The notes under the pieces: generated by a model
Database searches by the model: none
What the model was told of the DNA's origin: nothing
Seen by the model: only the letters and a program-made list of their open reading frames with translations
DNA from: Ilyomonas limi
GTDB lineage: Bacteria; Bacteroidota; Bacteroidia; Chitinophagales; Chitinophagaceae
DNA length: 64,000 nt
Direction of reading: 5' to 3'
Assembly: GCF_005233845.1 (NCBI RefSeq)
Contig: NZ_SZQL01000024.1
Coordinates: 1-64,000 of the forward strand
Shown here: piece by piece, positions 1 through 8,544 of the stretch
Layout of the letters: every line of letters begins with the position of its first letter
Position numbering within the stretch: position 1 is the first letter of the stretch
Translations under genes and position numbers: made by a program

Positions 1-83
1 GCTACAACCTTTAAAATCAACCGCTTATCATACCGTGAAAGGCGGTTAGGACGAACACTAAATTGTTCAACTTCTTTAGACAT
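1..83 (-). CDS. N-terminal fragment of a probable transposase helix-turn-helix protein (runs off window)
   Basis: Reading the minus strand from an ATG at 83 gives 27 residues beginning MSKEVEQFSVRPNRLSRYDK and continuing in frame off the left edge. The basic run with RYDK and LILKVV resembles the start of IS3-type OrfA/helix-turn-helix transposase proteins, where such a segment precedes the recognition helices. Only the N-terminus is visible, so intactness cannot be judged. It could also be another small DNA-binding protein; the family call is inferred from this short resemblance. Confidence 0.4.
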   Translation of the reverse strand, partial: MSKEVEQFSVRPNRLSRYDKRLILKVV

Positions 84-130
84 ATACACCTGATTTTGCG
101 TATAGCCATTTCAGGACAAGACATTTTTTC

Positions 131-167
131 TTATAAAAGCAAAAGCCCGTTATGGATATAACAGGCT
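131..167 (-). terminator. Intrinsic terminator of the isomerase gene
   Basis: Arms 144-153 and 158-167 form a 10-bp stem with one G-U pair and a 4-base loop. On the minus strand the stem is followed by a T-rich run (complement of 131-143). It lies 63 bases past the stop of the isomerase gene at 231, correctly oriented to end that transcript. Confidence 0.65.
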
Positions 168-230
168 GAATGATTGCTTGTTTTTATGCTACTTATATAT
201 TAGACAGTTTACAGGAACGATATACTGATC

Positions 231-1658
231 TCAGCAAATCTTTATCACCTGCATATCCAGTAACTGTCCAAGCTTTTCAATTTTTGAACTGATATGACCA
301 ATGCCTATAGCGCAATGGTGCGCAGGCCCCTGCGCATTCCAATCGTTTACGAACTTTCGGGCACCAATGGGAAATTTGTACCGGCTGTTGGTATTTCCTA
401 TTTGCAAAATAGGACCAGGTACCGACTCCCCTTCTGCTACCAGCAGCATTAATTTATCCCTTTTTTCTACTACACTCAGCAAGGTCACCGGCCCGTTTTT
501 TACCATCATTTCCACCGATACGCCTTTGCCTACTTTTCCATGATACACTTTTAAAGGTCTCACCTTTGTTTTACCTTCTGCAATGGCTATATGACCAGGT
601 CCATCGTGCCCCATCAATATCACATCTTCATTATAATCCATAGCATAATATTCTGTAAAAGAGCCGCCTGCACCAAAGCTGTCCATAATCTTCATTGCCT
701 GTACATTCTTTATTTCGTACTCCCCAGCTACCGGAATACCTCTTGCCGTAAGCAAAGAATTGCCAAGTATAATAGAACTGATAGCCTCTTCATTTTCAGC
801 ATTGCCAGTGCCTTTGTAATAATAAGCCATAGATCCCAGCTTATGCGCTTCCACCAGCCTGTCCAGCGCTACAGAAGTAATAGCCGCTTTCTCCAGTTCT
901 TCTACTGAGCAATCATGTTGCACATCAAATTCCTGGTAAAAAAGCTGTATTCTTTCTTTTATTTGTTGCGCGTTAACTTCTTTGCGTAAGGCTGCCAATT
1001 GCTCTACTTCCAACAGTTCAATGTGCCCGCCAAAATGTGCATATTGTTGGGTAAGATCGGTATAAATATCCAGCATGCCGCTATAGTAATGCCCCATACA
1101 GCCCAGCCGGTTGTAAAACATGATATTGGCAACTTTAGCTGCAGTTATCCATTCTTCTATTTCTGTCCAGCATGGCGGATCGTCATGCAGTATGCCGGTA
1201 ACCTGGTGGAATTGTATGCCGGTACGGTTAAATACATTGGCTATTTCCGGCACCGGGCAGGCAGAACAAAAAGCCAGCCATTCACCTGTCATATCAGTCC
1301 TGCTGGGCATCGCATTAAAGGCCTCATAATCAATGGCAGGTTCGGGTGCAAGATTTAATATAATAACCGGCACTTTAGCCCGTTGTACTACAGGCAATAC
1401 GGTAGAAGATAGAGCATAGGTGCTAACGTATAAAAAGATGATATCCACGTCTTCCTGTTTAAACCTGCGCCCGGCTTCAAAAGCCTTATCAGCAGTGTCC
1501 ACCAGTCCCGCATTGATGATATATGGATGAATATTCGAGAGTTTTTCTTCAACAATTTGCAGATAACCTTCCAGCCTTTGCTGCAAACCCGAAAACTGCG
1601 GCCAGTATGTATCCAGCCCGATACCAAAAAGCCCTATTTTTAAAGATGAAACAGCCAT
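231..1658 (-). CDS. L-fucose/L-arabinose isomerase family protein
   Basis: Cytoplasmic 475-residue protein of the sugar-isomerase superfamily that contains AraA and FucI, enzymes that interconvert aldoses and ketoses using a divalent metal. The N-terminal half has the alternating fold typical of the family, including the stretch around VDIIFLYVSTYALSS. The C-terminal part carries NTNSRYKFP and GPAHHCAIGIGH, matching the AraA-like C-terminal domain with its paired histidines. Length is close to that of AraA (about 500). It stands alone with its own terminator and is divergent from an AraC-type regulator, the usual set-up for a sugar-inducible gene. The substrate is not determined; an arabinose- or fucose-like sugar is an inference. 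Confidence 0.75.
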   Translation of the reverse strand: MAVSSLKIGLFGIGLDTYWPQFSGLQQRLEGYLQIVEEKLSNIHPYIINAGLVDTADKAFEAGRRFKQEDVDIIFLYVSTYALSSTVLPVVQRAKVPVIILNLAPEPAIDYEAFNAMPSRTDMTGEWLAFCSACPVPEIANVFNRTGIQFHQVTGILHDDPPCWTEIEEWITAAKVANIMFYNRLGCMGHYYSGMLDIYTDLTQQYAHFGGHIELLEVEQLAALRKEVNAQQIKERIQLFYQEFDVQHDCSVEELEKAAITSVALDRLVEAHKLGSMAYYYKGTGNAENEEAISSIILGNSLLTARGIPVAGEYEIKNVQAMKIMDSFGAGGSFTEYYAMDYNEDVILMGHDGPGHIAIAEGKTKVRPLKVYHGKVGKGVSVEMMVKNGPVTLLSVVEKRDKLMLLVAEGESVPGPILQIGNTNSRYKFPIGARKFVNDWNAQGPAHHCAIGIGHISSKIEKLGQLLDMQVIKIC

Positions 1659-1989
1659 TATTATTGCGGGATATTCCCTGTTATAAGCGTTAATTATTGT
1701 GTTGATTTCAGAGGAAGAGTTTTTGATTAATCATATTATGCAGAGGCTTTGATACAAACTTCTTTATGTAGCCTTTCCCTGTGAAATATACCATACCGAA
1801 ACTATAATGCAAGTGTTGATTACAGCTAAGTTTCCTTATGACAATGCATCGCTTGTTAATCATTTCAGTATAACAAAAATAGGTTTGCTCTTTTACTTGA
1901 TAAGTATTCCCTTTGAGATATGAACTATAATTTTTGATATATTTTTTCACAGGCAATGAACTTTTCTTATAATTGTTAAACTGCAAATT
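1659..1989. promoter_or_regulatory. Divergent promoter region between isomerase and AraC-type regulator
   Basis: This 331-base AT-rich gap separates two divergent starts and must hold both promoters and probably the AraC-type binding sites. On the minus strand TATTTTTG at 1874-1881 fits the Bacteroidota -7 pattern TAnnTTTG, but no convincing -33 TTTG is seen at the right distance. A 92-codon minus-strand reading frame here (1708-1986) has no recognisable protein character and is not called. Confidence 0.35.
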
Positions 1990-2916
1990 ATGCTCAACTA
2001 TTACCGCTACCTGCCATTAAGTGATCTGGATGAACAGTGGGGATTATCTGTTCTTAATGCAGGCTGTACCAGTATAAAACCTAATCAGTTATACCCATAT
2101 AAAGAACATCCTGCGCATCATTATTTTAGTTGGGAAAATGGTCGCATATTGAATGAATATCAACTGGTATATATTACCTGTGGCGAAGGTATATTTGAAT
2201 CATCAAGTATGGGAAAAACAACAGTAAAAGAAGGTTCGGTTATCCTTTTATTTCCCGGAGAATGGCACCGGTACAAACCCAACGACGATATGGGTTGGGA
2301 TGAATATTGGGTGGGATTTAAAGGTACTATTGCAGAGAACATTTTTAAGGAAAGCTTTTTCGCTCGTAAAGAGGCGGTGCTGTTTATAGGATTTAAAGAA
2401 GGAATTGTTACTTTACTTACAGAGATAATGGAGCAGACAAAAAAAGAAAAACCCGGGTACCAGCCGCTTATCTCCGGTGCCGTTTTGTATATGCTTGGTA
2501 AAATACATACTATTTGTAAGCAACAACAAATTCAACAGGAAGATAATGTTCACCTGATAATCAACAAGGCTATTCTATTGCTGCGAAACAGGATGGACGA
2601 GCAGATAGTAATGCAAAACATAGCTGCAGAATTGCAGGTGAGTTATGCGTGGTTCAGGAAGATGTTTAAACTATACACAGGCATGGCACCACAACAGTAT
2701 CTTATTCAATTAAAAATTGAAAAAGCAAAAATGCTTTTAAACGACTTAAACAGATCAGTAAAAGAGATAGCCTATGAACTAAACTTTGAATATCCACTCA
2801 ACTTTTCCAAGCTGTTTAAGGAAAAGGTAGGACTTTCCCCCGAGCAATACCGCAAAAAGTTTATAATAATCAATGAAGCCGGTGCTGTTACATCTGGCAA
2901 ACCAAGTAAGCAATAA
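1990..2916 (+). CDS. AraC family transcriptional regulator
   Basis: A 308-residue regulator. Residues about 20-150 form the cupin-like sugar-sensing domain, including the typical PGEWHRYKP segment. Residues about 200-290 form the double helix-turn-helix AraC domain, with AAELQVSYAWFRKMFK as the first motif and VKEIAYELNFEYPLNFSKLFK followed by PEQYRKKF as the second. Divergent transcription from the isomerase gene suggests that it senses the sugar used by that enzyme and activates the gene; the ligand is unknown. The start ATG directly follows the intergenic region with no better alternative. Confidence 0.85.
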   Translation: MLNYYRYLPLSDLDEQWGLSVLNAGCTSIKPNQLYPYKEHPAHHYFSWENGRILNEYQLVYITCGEGIFESSSMGKTTVKEGSVILLFPGEWHRYKPNDDMGWDEYWVGFKGTIAENIFKESFFARKEAVLFIGFKEGIVTLLTEIMEQTKKEKPGYQPLISGAVLYMLGKIHTICKQQQIQQEDNVHLIINKAILLLRNRMDEQIVMQNIAAELQVSYAWFRKMFKLYTGMAPQQYLIQLKIEKAKMLLNDLNRSVKEIAYELNFEYPLNFSKLFKEKVGLSPEQYRKKFIIINEAGAVTSGKPSKQ

Positions 2917-2999
2917 ACGGTTAAAGATTGAGCTTACCCGACCGTAGAGCAGATGTATTGTAAGCAGTTATCAGTGAAATATAATTTAATCTTCGCGGA

Positions 3000-3194
3000 T
3001 CAATTTCCAACCATTTCAACACCTAAGCGTAAGTCCTTCCACTTTATAAACGTACAATCCCATTCTATACTATTATTCAGGTACTTACACTGCCGAATTC
3101 TTATTGCTTTTGTTCCTCGTTTGTCGTATGTGCTAATGGCTTTCCTGCATTTTCCTGACGATTTCTTCTCCTTATCTCTCCATTTATTTACCAA
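3000..3194 (-). pseudogene. IS6-family transposase remnant
   Basis: The minus-strand frame contains IRIRQCKYLNNSIEWDCTFIKW (3104 to about 3035). This matches the hallmark of IS6/IS26-type DDE transposases, IR..KYLNNIVEQDHR.IKW, whose glutamate is the last acid of the DDE triad; the E is kept here. Only this C-terminal segment is recognisable. The preceding residues are low-complexity and basic, and no upstream DDE domain is found, so this is a dead fragment. The rest of the gap 2917-3472 shows no gene, only a hairpin at 3270-3297. Confidence 0.65.
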
Positions 3195-3269
3195 CAGAAA
3201 TATTTATAAGCTGCCCTTTTAAAAACTTGATATCTAAAGGCCAATGTGCGGTTGTGCCTGTCCTTACAA

Positions 3270-3297
3270 CCTTGCCCCATTTAGTTTGGGGCTAAGG
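3270..3297. other. Stable hairpin in intergenic region
   Basis: GCCCCA (3274-3279) pairs with TGGGGC (3287-3292), extended by CCTT (3270-3273) with AAGG (3294-3297) across a one-base bulge. There is no clear T-tract on either side. It may be a weak terminator or a leftover end of the neighbouring IS6-like remnant. Confidence 0.35.
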
Positions 3298-3472
3298 TCT
3301 TAAGTCTGTCAAAAGAGTATGCCTTGAGCACATATTGCCTCATGGCAATAGTTCTTGATAGCGCGCTCTTCTTCTGTTACTTTTTGCTTTAAATTGAAGC
3401 TGCTAACGGTCAGCTATAGTCAAACGCAGCGATTGACTGTTTATTAATATCAATTCCATGCATAAAGCCTGG

Positions 3473-4498
3473 TTATAATAACCGCACTGACTTACCCGTA
3501 CGGGCTGATTCATCGGCTGCAAAAATAACCCGGTGAGTAGTAAGGGCGTCGTTAAGACTGGTAAGCGGCATTTCCACATTCTCTTCAATAGCATCGAAGA
3601 ATGCCTGAAATTGCCTTTGATAAGGATGGTCGGAAACATCACCGGAATCAAGCATTTTTACCCCCAATGTACTCCACTGGTGCCGTTCGGTTCCAAGCTT
3701 CATCGAATGAAATTTATTATCGAGCAAACTGCCTTCGCTACCGCATAAATGCGTATGAAAATAATAGGGCTGTAAACAGTCTATGATGGCTGCACATTTA
3801 CCAATACGGCCACTGCTGAATTTAAGGATGGTTACGCTGCTGGTGGAGTACTCATAAGGCTCAAAAACCTTGCTTGCGGATTTGGTATGGTAGCTGCTTA
3901 CCTCGGCAACGTCGTTACCCATGCACAGCAGCAGTGCATCCAGCGCATGACAACCAGCAGTAAGCAGTGCGCTGCCGCCCGCCTCTTTACGGATATTCCA
4001 CCGGAAAGGACTGTACCAGGGACCAATACCATGGTAATAATCAATTTCTCCATAATGCAGATCTCCAAGCAATCCCTGGTCCAACACCGCTTTGGTGGCA
4101 ATAAACTGGCTTGAATAACGGCATTCAAAACAAATACAAGTTTTAACGCCGGCCTTATCAACGGCCGCTTTGATAGCATCGCAATCTGCTTCGGTAAGCG
4201 CCAACGGCTTTTCGATGATCAAGTGTTTGCCTGCGGCGGCAGCCGCAACAGCGTGGTCTTTGTGCTGAAACGGATAACTACATACGGAAACAATATCGAG
4301 TTCCTCATCAGACAACATTAAATTCAAGTCCGTATAAGTCTTGATCGGTGTACCCCACCTTTCACTTAGTTCCGCAGCATTTTGCGGGCGGGAAGAGTAG
4401 ATAGCCGTTACCTGAGCGTTGGATGTGGCATTGATAGCCTGGATATGGGCTGAGGCCACCCATCCATACCCAATAATGCCTACGTTGTATTTTTTCAT
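3473..4498 (-). CDS. Gfo/Idh/MocA family NAD(P)-dependent oxidoreductase
   Basis: A 341-residue cytoplasmic dehydrogenase of the glucose-fructose oxidoreductase/inositol dehydrogenase family. The Rossmann motif GYGWVASAHI is at about residues 10-20. The family EKP motif (EKPLALTEADCDAI) is at about 95. The C-terminal half has GGSALLTAGCHALDALLLCMG, with the conserved histidine at the active site. Such enzymes oxidise or epimerise sugars and cyclitols. No close functional partner is encoded except the decayed XylR-type regulator immediately upstream on the same strand (4740-5150), which may once have controlled it. The specific substrate cannot be read from the sequence. Confidence 0.85.
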   Translation of the reverse strand: MKKYNVGIIGYGWVASAHIQAINATSNAQVTAIYSSRPQNAAELSERWGTPIKTYTDLNLMLSDEELDIVSVCSYPFQHKDHAVAAAAAGKHLIIEKPLALTEADCDAIKAAVDKAGVKTCICFECRYSSQFIATKAVLDQGLLGDLHYGEIDYYHGIGPWYSPFRWNIRKEAGGSALLTAGCHALDALLLCMGNDVAEVSSYHTKSASKVFEPYEYSTSSVTILKFSSGRIGKCAAIIDCLQPYYFHTHLCGSEGSLLDNKFHSMKLGTERHQWSTLGVKMLDSGDVSDHPYQRQFQAFFDAIEENVEMPLTSLNDALTTHRVIFAADESARTGKSVRLL

Positions 4499-4739
4499 AC
4501 ATGCAAATTAGTTCATTCGTTTTTTGTCCCAAATCCCCTGCTGCTCCTTTTCCAAAAAAAGACCGGATCGAAACCTTTAAAAGAAAACACGTCGCCTGCA
4601 CCGCTTTGCACTTATACCAAAGTTCATTTTACAGTAAAGATAAGACTGCCTTCCAGCCTTATCTTATAAAACCCGGACTCAAGCGGGAAACCGTAAGATT
4701 ATTCAAGAGAACAAAGCGTAAAAAGTAAAACCAATTGCT

Positions 4740-5150
4740 TTGCCGAAAATTTTTACGGTATTCAAAAAGTGCCACCCCTTTGACTTGCTTGAATTGACGG
4801 GCAATATTTTTTAGCATCGCTTAATTCCGGCTCTTATGCAATCTCCTTAATTGCTATATCATCTCCAACAATTTTTCTGCAAACTTTTCTATCCGAATGT
4901 TATAGATGTATTTATAAACGGGATATCCGGGGATTTGGATGAAACGTTTCTCCAGAAACCTTCTCAACAGAGGCATGTTCTTAAGAATCTGATCTATTTT
5001 TAGATTTTTATTAAGATACGAATGAATGTATTTCAAAGCACTCACTATATAATTGTCATCCATGGAAGAAATATCAGTGGAAGAACGGGTATTAACGTGT
5101 ATAGGTTTTATGGTTATAGCTTGAAAATATTTTTTGTTTTTTGTAATCAT
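4740..5150 (-). pseudogene. Decayed XylR-type (LacI sensor + AraC domain) transcriptional regulator
   Basis: The open part (4854-5150) starts mid-protein with IKPIHVNTRSSTDIS, then DDNYIVSALKYIHSYLN and LRRFLEKRFIQIPGYP, the linker and first helix-turn-helix of XylR-type regulators. After LLE near 4860 the frame breaks by an apparent one-base loss. The next frame reads DDIAIKEIA, a TAA stop at 4834-4836, then EPELSDA. A one-base gain in the T6 run at 4807-4812 (A6 on the coding strand) shifts it again to KNIARQFKQVKG and FEYRKNF, the expected C-terminus. At least two frameshifts and a stop, plus loss of most of the sensor domain, make it non-functional. It lies upstream of the Gfo/Idh gene at 3473-4498. 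Confidence 0.8.
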
Positions 5151-5318
5151 TGCCTGAAATTGTATCTAAAACAATGCGTGCAAATCAGCGCTATTTATCG
5201 CTTGATATTTTCGGAGTTTCAACTGTCGCTTTTATTTTCTTTTGGTCAATCGCCTGCCGGTTTGAAAAAAACTTACATCAAGGTATAATGCAGATTATGT
5301 AACCGTTAAAACAAAAGC

Positions 5319-6110
5319 ATGAAAACAGCAATTGCAATAGGCGCTCACCCCGATGACATAGAATTCATGATGGCAGGAACTTTATTGCTGCTAAAAAAAC
5401 AGGGGTTTGAAATCCATTATCTCAATCTTTCTACCGGCAACCTGGGCACTACTGAATATGACGCTGAAAGTATAAAAAATATAAGGCTTGGGGAAGCAAA
5501 AAGCGCTGCAGCAATATTAGGGGCACATTTTCATCCTCCTTTTTGCAACGACCTCGAAATATTTTATGATGAAAAGACATTACGGCGAATGGCAGCCATC
5601 ATTAGAGAAGTAAAGCCAACAATCGTTTTAACGCATTCGCCGGTAGATTATATGGAAGATCACACCAATACCAGCCGGCTTGCCGTAACCGCAAGCTTCG
5701 CAAGGGGAATGCCCAATTTTCATTCTATTCCTGAACGAAGTGCAGATAACTATAATTGCACTGTCTATCACGCTTTGCCGCATGGTTTAAAAGATCCTTT
5801 GCGAAAAACAGTAACTGCCGGTGCTTTTGTAAATACCACTTCAGTTCATCAACAAAAATTAGAAGCATTAAAGGCACATCAAAGTCAGCAAAACTGGCTG
5901 GATGTAAGCCAAAAGCTAAACTCCTATTTACAAACCATGGAAGATTTTTCTTTAAAAACAGGACAGATGTCGCAGAAATTTAAATATGCGGAAGGCTGGC
6001 GCAGGCATTTGCATTATGGCTTTTGCGGGCAGGATGACGATCCGTTAAAAGTATTAGGTAATGATTATGTCGTGAGTGAAGAATACGAACGAACGCTTGA
6101 TCAATTTTAA
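5319..6110 (+). CDS. PIG-L (LmbE-like) family deacetylase
   Basis: A 263-residue zinc-dependent de-N-acetylase of the PIG-L/LmbE family, which removes acyl groups from N-acetylglucosamine-type substrates. It begins with the hallmark GAHPDD at residues 8-13, whose His and Asp residues bind zinc and act as base. THSPVDYMEDHTNTS at about 109-123 supplies the downstream zinc histidine. No signal peptide is seen, so it should be cytoplasmic. It is 21 bases upstream of a NagB-family gene and heads the amino-sugar cluster. That fits deacetylation of an N-acetylated sugar or sugar conjugate before deamination. The exact substrate is inferred only from context. Confidence 0.85.
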   Translation: MKTAIAIGAHPDDIEFMMAGTLLLLKKQGFEIHYLNLSTGNLGTTEYDAESIKNIRLGEAKSAAAILGAHFHPPFCNDLEIFYDEKTLRRMAAIIREVKPTIVLTHSPVDYMEDHTNTSRLAVTASFARGMPNFHSIPERSADNYNCTVYHALPHGLKDPLRKTVTAGAFVNTTSVHQQKLEALKAHQSQQNWLDVSQKLNSYLQTMEDFSLKTGQMSQKFKYAEGWRRHLHYGFCGQDDDPLKVLGNDYVVSEEYERTLDQF

Positions 6111-6131
6111 AATCATTAATTCAACTATACT

Positions 6132-7061
6132 ATGCCAAGAAAGTTAAGTTCAATAGCGCCGGGTTGGTGGGATTATACCACGCTGGATACAGCAATCATA
6201 AAAGAAGTAGCATCATTAACGCCGGAAGATTTAATGCAACTTTCGCGCCCGGGTTTTAAGGTGGTCATGTACAATACCCTCGAAGAGTTTTATCTCGCCG
6301 AAGCATTGGAATACATTAACGCCTGGAAGGAATCAACACCGGACAATCCTGCAGGTATTTGCGGCCCGATTGGACCTACAGAGCAATTACCACTTGTAGC
6401 AAGAATTGTAAACGATTTGGGCATACCGGTACAATCGGCACATTTCTGGGGAATGGATGAATGGTTTATGGATGGAAAAGAGGTGTCGCCGAATCATCCT
6501 TTATCCTTTGAAAGAGCAGATAGGGAGTTATGTTTTAACCGTATCAGAAAAGACCTGGTAATGCCGGATGAAAATTTACACTTTCCAAAAGGAGATACAA
6601 CAGCTTACCAGAAAAGCTGGGAAGGTGTTCGCTGCGCGGTAATGCAGGGTGGGCAGGGCGATATAAAACACTGGGCATTTAATGATCCTCCAAAACGGGA
6701 AGGCAATTATATAGAGGAGCCGCCTTCTGCAGAAGAATATAGAAAGTTAACCACCCGTGTTGTTGACCTGCATCCTATTACCATTGCGCAGAATGCAAGA
6801 ACATCGGGCGGCGGAAATATTACTATCGTTCCTACACAGGCCATAACAGTGGGACCTTTTGAAACGTGGAAGGCAGAAAAAGTATCTATCTGGCATGCGG
6901 GCATGCATGATAATCCGTTTGGTCAGCGACTCACCACTTTTATGATCGCTAAAAATATTGTTGATACTTCCGTTCCTATGTCATTACTGGCCGATCATCC
7001 GAATGTTCAATTCAATTTTTACAGGCCCGGTTTAGGAACCTGTGAAGTAACCATGCATTAA
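6132..7061 (+). CDS. NagB-family glucosamine-6-phosphate isomerase-like protein (long, divergent form)
   Basis: A 309-residue member of the glucosamine-6-phosphate deaminase/6-phosphogluconolactonase superfamily. It is longer than NagB (about 260) because of an N-terminal extension and an internal insertion. It keeps GMDEW at about residue 107, equivalent to the catalytic MDEY of NagB. The second active-site motif is altered to [14 protein letters not shown]: the histidine and AFN are kept, but the Asp two residues before His in E. coli NagB (D141) is replaced and the later Glu is Asp. A canonical-size NagB is encoded at 12508-13284, so this copy probably acts on a different or modified amino sugar. 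It follows the PIG-L gene by 21 bases. Confidence 0.75.
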   Translation: MPRKLSSIAPGWWDYTTLDTAIIKEVASLTPEDLMQLSRPGFKVVMYNTLEEFYLAEALEYINAWKESTPDNPAGICGPIGPTEQLPLVARIVNDLGIPVQSAHFWGMDEWFMDGKEVSPNHPLSFERADRELCFNRIRKDLVMPDENLHFPKGDTTAYQKSWEGVRCAVMQGGQGDIKHWAFNDPPKREGNYIEEPPSAEEYRKLTTRVVDLHPITIAQNARTSGGGNITIVPTQAITVGPFETWKAEKVSIWHAGMHDNPFGQRLTTFMIAKNIVDTSVPMSLLADHPNVQFNFYRPGLGTCEVTMH

Positions 7062-7072
7062 TTTATTCACAA

Positions 7073-7238
7073 ATGAAAAGGTAATATTACGGCAAACACT
7101 ACCCGCACCCAGCATCAATATGGCTCTATGATCATCATTGGGTCATTGTTCTTTGCATTTGGTTTTATTACCTGGGCTTATCGGTATTATGAGCCAAACT
7201 TTACCGATGCAATGCTGCTGCGCCGCACTCTTGTATAA
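7073..7238 (+). pseudogene. Truncated start of a FucP/GluP-type sugar:proton symporter
   Basis: Twelve bases after the NagB-like gene an ATG opens a frame that stops after three codons (A4 run). Skipping one A gives MKGNITANTTRTQ, then QYGSMIIIGSLFFAFGFITW, the typical first membrane helix of the fucose/glucose-galactose permease branch of the major facilitator superfamily. The resemblance ends after FITW and the frame stops at 7236-7238. Only about 35 of some 430 residues remain, so this is the stump of the transporter that once followed the NagB-like gene. The region 7239-7414 holds nothing recognisable. Confidence 0.7.
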
Positions 7239-7414
7239 CTCTTGTACAACAGCAGGTCATGAGCTGTTGCTGCCGGCTACAAGCATTGCCCGTAGCTTAT
7301 GGTTCGAAGCGCTAAGCTCCTAATGTATTGAACATAAAAGTGAGTGATACACCCAAGATGCTATACGTATAAAAGCCGGGAACGAAAGGGTGTGATGCAA
7401 ATAGAAATTATTTT

Positions 7415-8242
7415 CTACTTAATGTTAAGTGTTATCTCATTTTCTTTCCTTAGAAAATCAGCTTGTGCTGATAGGGTTACAGCATCTGTAAGGATCGCTT
7501 CATCGGGCACAGTCTGGAGCGGCGTAATACAGGAAGTGCTTTTTTCGCGGAACGGCACATTGTAACTTAAATTATAAGCGGAAATAAATGACCAGCGTGG
7601 CTTGTCAGATAGATTACCTTCTGACATGTGCAGGATGTTGCTATGAAAGAAAAGTACATCACCGGGATTCAACTCTGCATAAACCAGTTCACATCTCTTT
7701 AATGCTTCTTCCACAAAAGGCATATCTGCACCTTGTTGCTCGCCAACAAAATTATGTTCAAACCTCCCCATCTTGTGCGAACCTTTCAATACCTGCAAGC
7801 AGCCGTTTTCTTTTGTTGCCTGTGTAAGTGCAAGCATCACACTGATGAGTGCATCAGGATAAAGAAAACCATTCTTATACCAGTAGCCATAGTCCTGGTG
7901 CCATTCCCACGCACCACCAACCTTTGGCTCTTTCTGCATGAGTTTTGAATGAAAGTGGCAAACTTCGCCTTCTCCCAGCAAAGCCTGTACAGCGCTTACC
8001 AGGCTTTCACTTCTAACCAGTAACCCAAAATTATCATCACCTGGGGTGAACCATAGCGTTAGTCTGGTACTCTTTCCGGATTGGTCATTAAGGTCCCAGG
8101 CATTACTAAGGAGTGCGTCATCTTTTGTTGCATGATCGTACAGCAAGGCTACTTCTTCCGCATTAAGGAAATTACGGATAATTAAGTACCCATCCTCGTT
8201 ATACTGCGCCTTTTGGGAGGCTGATAATTGTATGTTATTCAT
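7415..8242 (-). CDS. Phytanoyl-CoA dioxygenase (PhyH) family protein
   Basis: A 275-residue Fe(II)/2-oxoglutarate-dependent oxygenase. The motif WEWHQDYGYW supplies the HxD iron ligands and HSNILHMSEGN the distal histidine; the arginine after it (KPRWSF) fits the 2-oxoglutarate salt bridge. The ATG at 8242 (MNNIQLSASQKAQYNEDG) is preferred over the upstream one at 8347 because PhyH proteins begin just before the YxxDGYLIIRNFL segment. It is on the opposite strand to the surrounding amino-sugar genes. PhyH members hydroxylate very diverse substrates, including 2-aminoethylphosphonate in the PhnY* branch, so the substrate is open. Confidence 0.8.
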   Translation of the reverse strand: MNNIQLSASQKAQYNEDGYLIIRNFLNAEEVALLYDHATKDDALLSNAWDLNDQSGKSTRLTLWFTPGDDNFGLLVRSESLVSAVQALLGEGEVCHFHSKLMQKEPKVGGAWEWHQDYGYWYKNGFLYPDALISVMLALTQATKENGCLQVLKGSHKMGRFEHNFVGEQQGADMPFVEEALKRCELVYAELNPGDVLFFHSNILHMSEGNLSDKPRWSFISAYNLSYNVPFREKSTSCITPLQTVPDEAILTDAVTLSAQADFLRKENEITLNIK

Positions 8243-8544
8243 ATCGCAGGTTTTCGGTATCAAATGTATTATTTCTACATTAGTACATGAAAAATAAATA
8301 TACAAGTTACGCGAAGGGGCTTTTACTGAAAATGCATCTATTTCCATTCGATAATTAAAAACACTTATCTGCCACTAAAATAATAAAGCATCCTACATTT
8401 GATAACATTACCTTTTTAGTTGCCTTAACTGTTTAGAGCATACACAGCGGATGAGCAGATTCCAAAAAAGGTTAACCAAAAAGAGTAGCAGAAAAAGGTC
8501 AAAGGCTGCAAGACAAATCATTACTTAACGAACATAACAAATAG

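Noticed and set aside
1708-1986. A 92-codon minus-strand frame between the isomerase and the AraC gene
   Set aside because: It fills a divergent promoter region, has unbalanced composition and no family resemblance.
2953-3222. A plus-strand 89-codon frame downstream of the AraC gene
   Set aside because: It is antisense to the IS6-like remnant and has low-complexity hydrophobic composition.
4854-5150. Taking the 98-codon frame as an intact small regulator
   Set aside because: It begins inside the sensor domain and lacks the second helix-turn-helix, which continues in other frames; it is a pseudogene piece.
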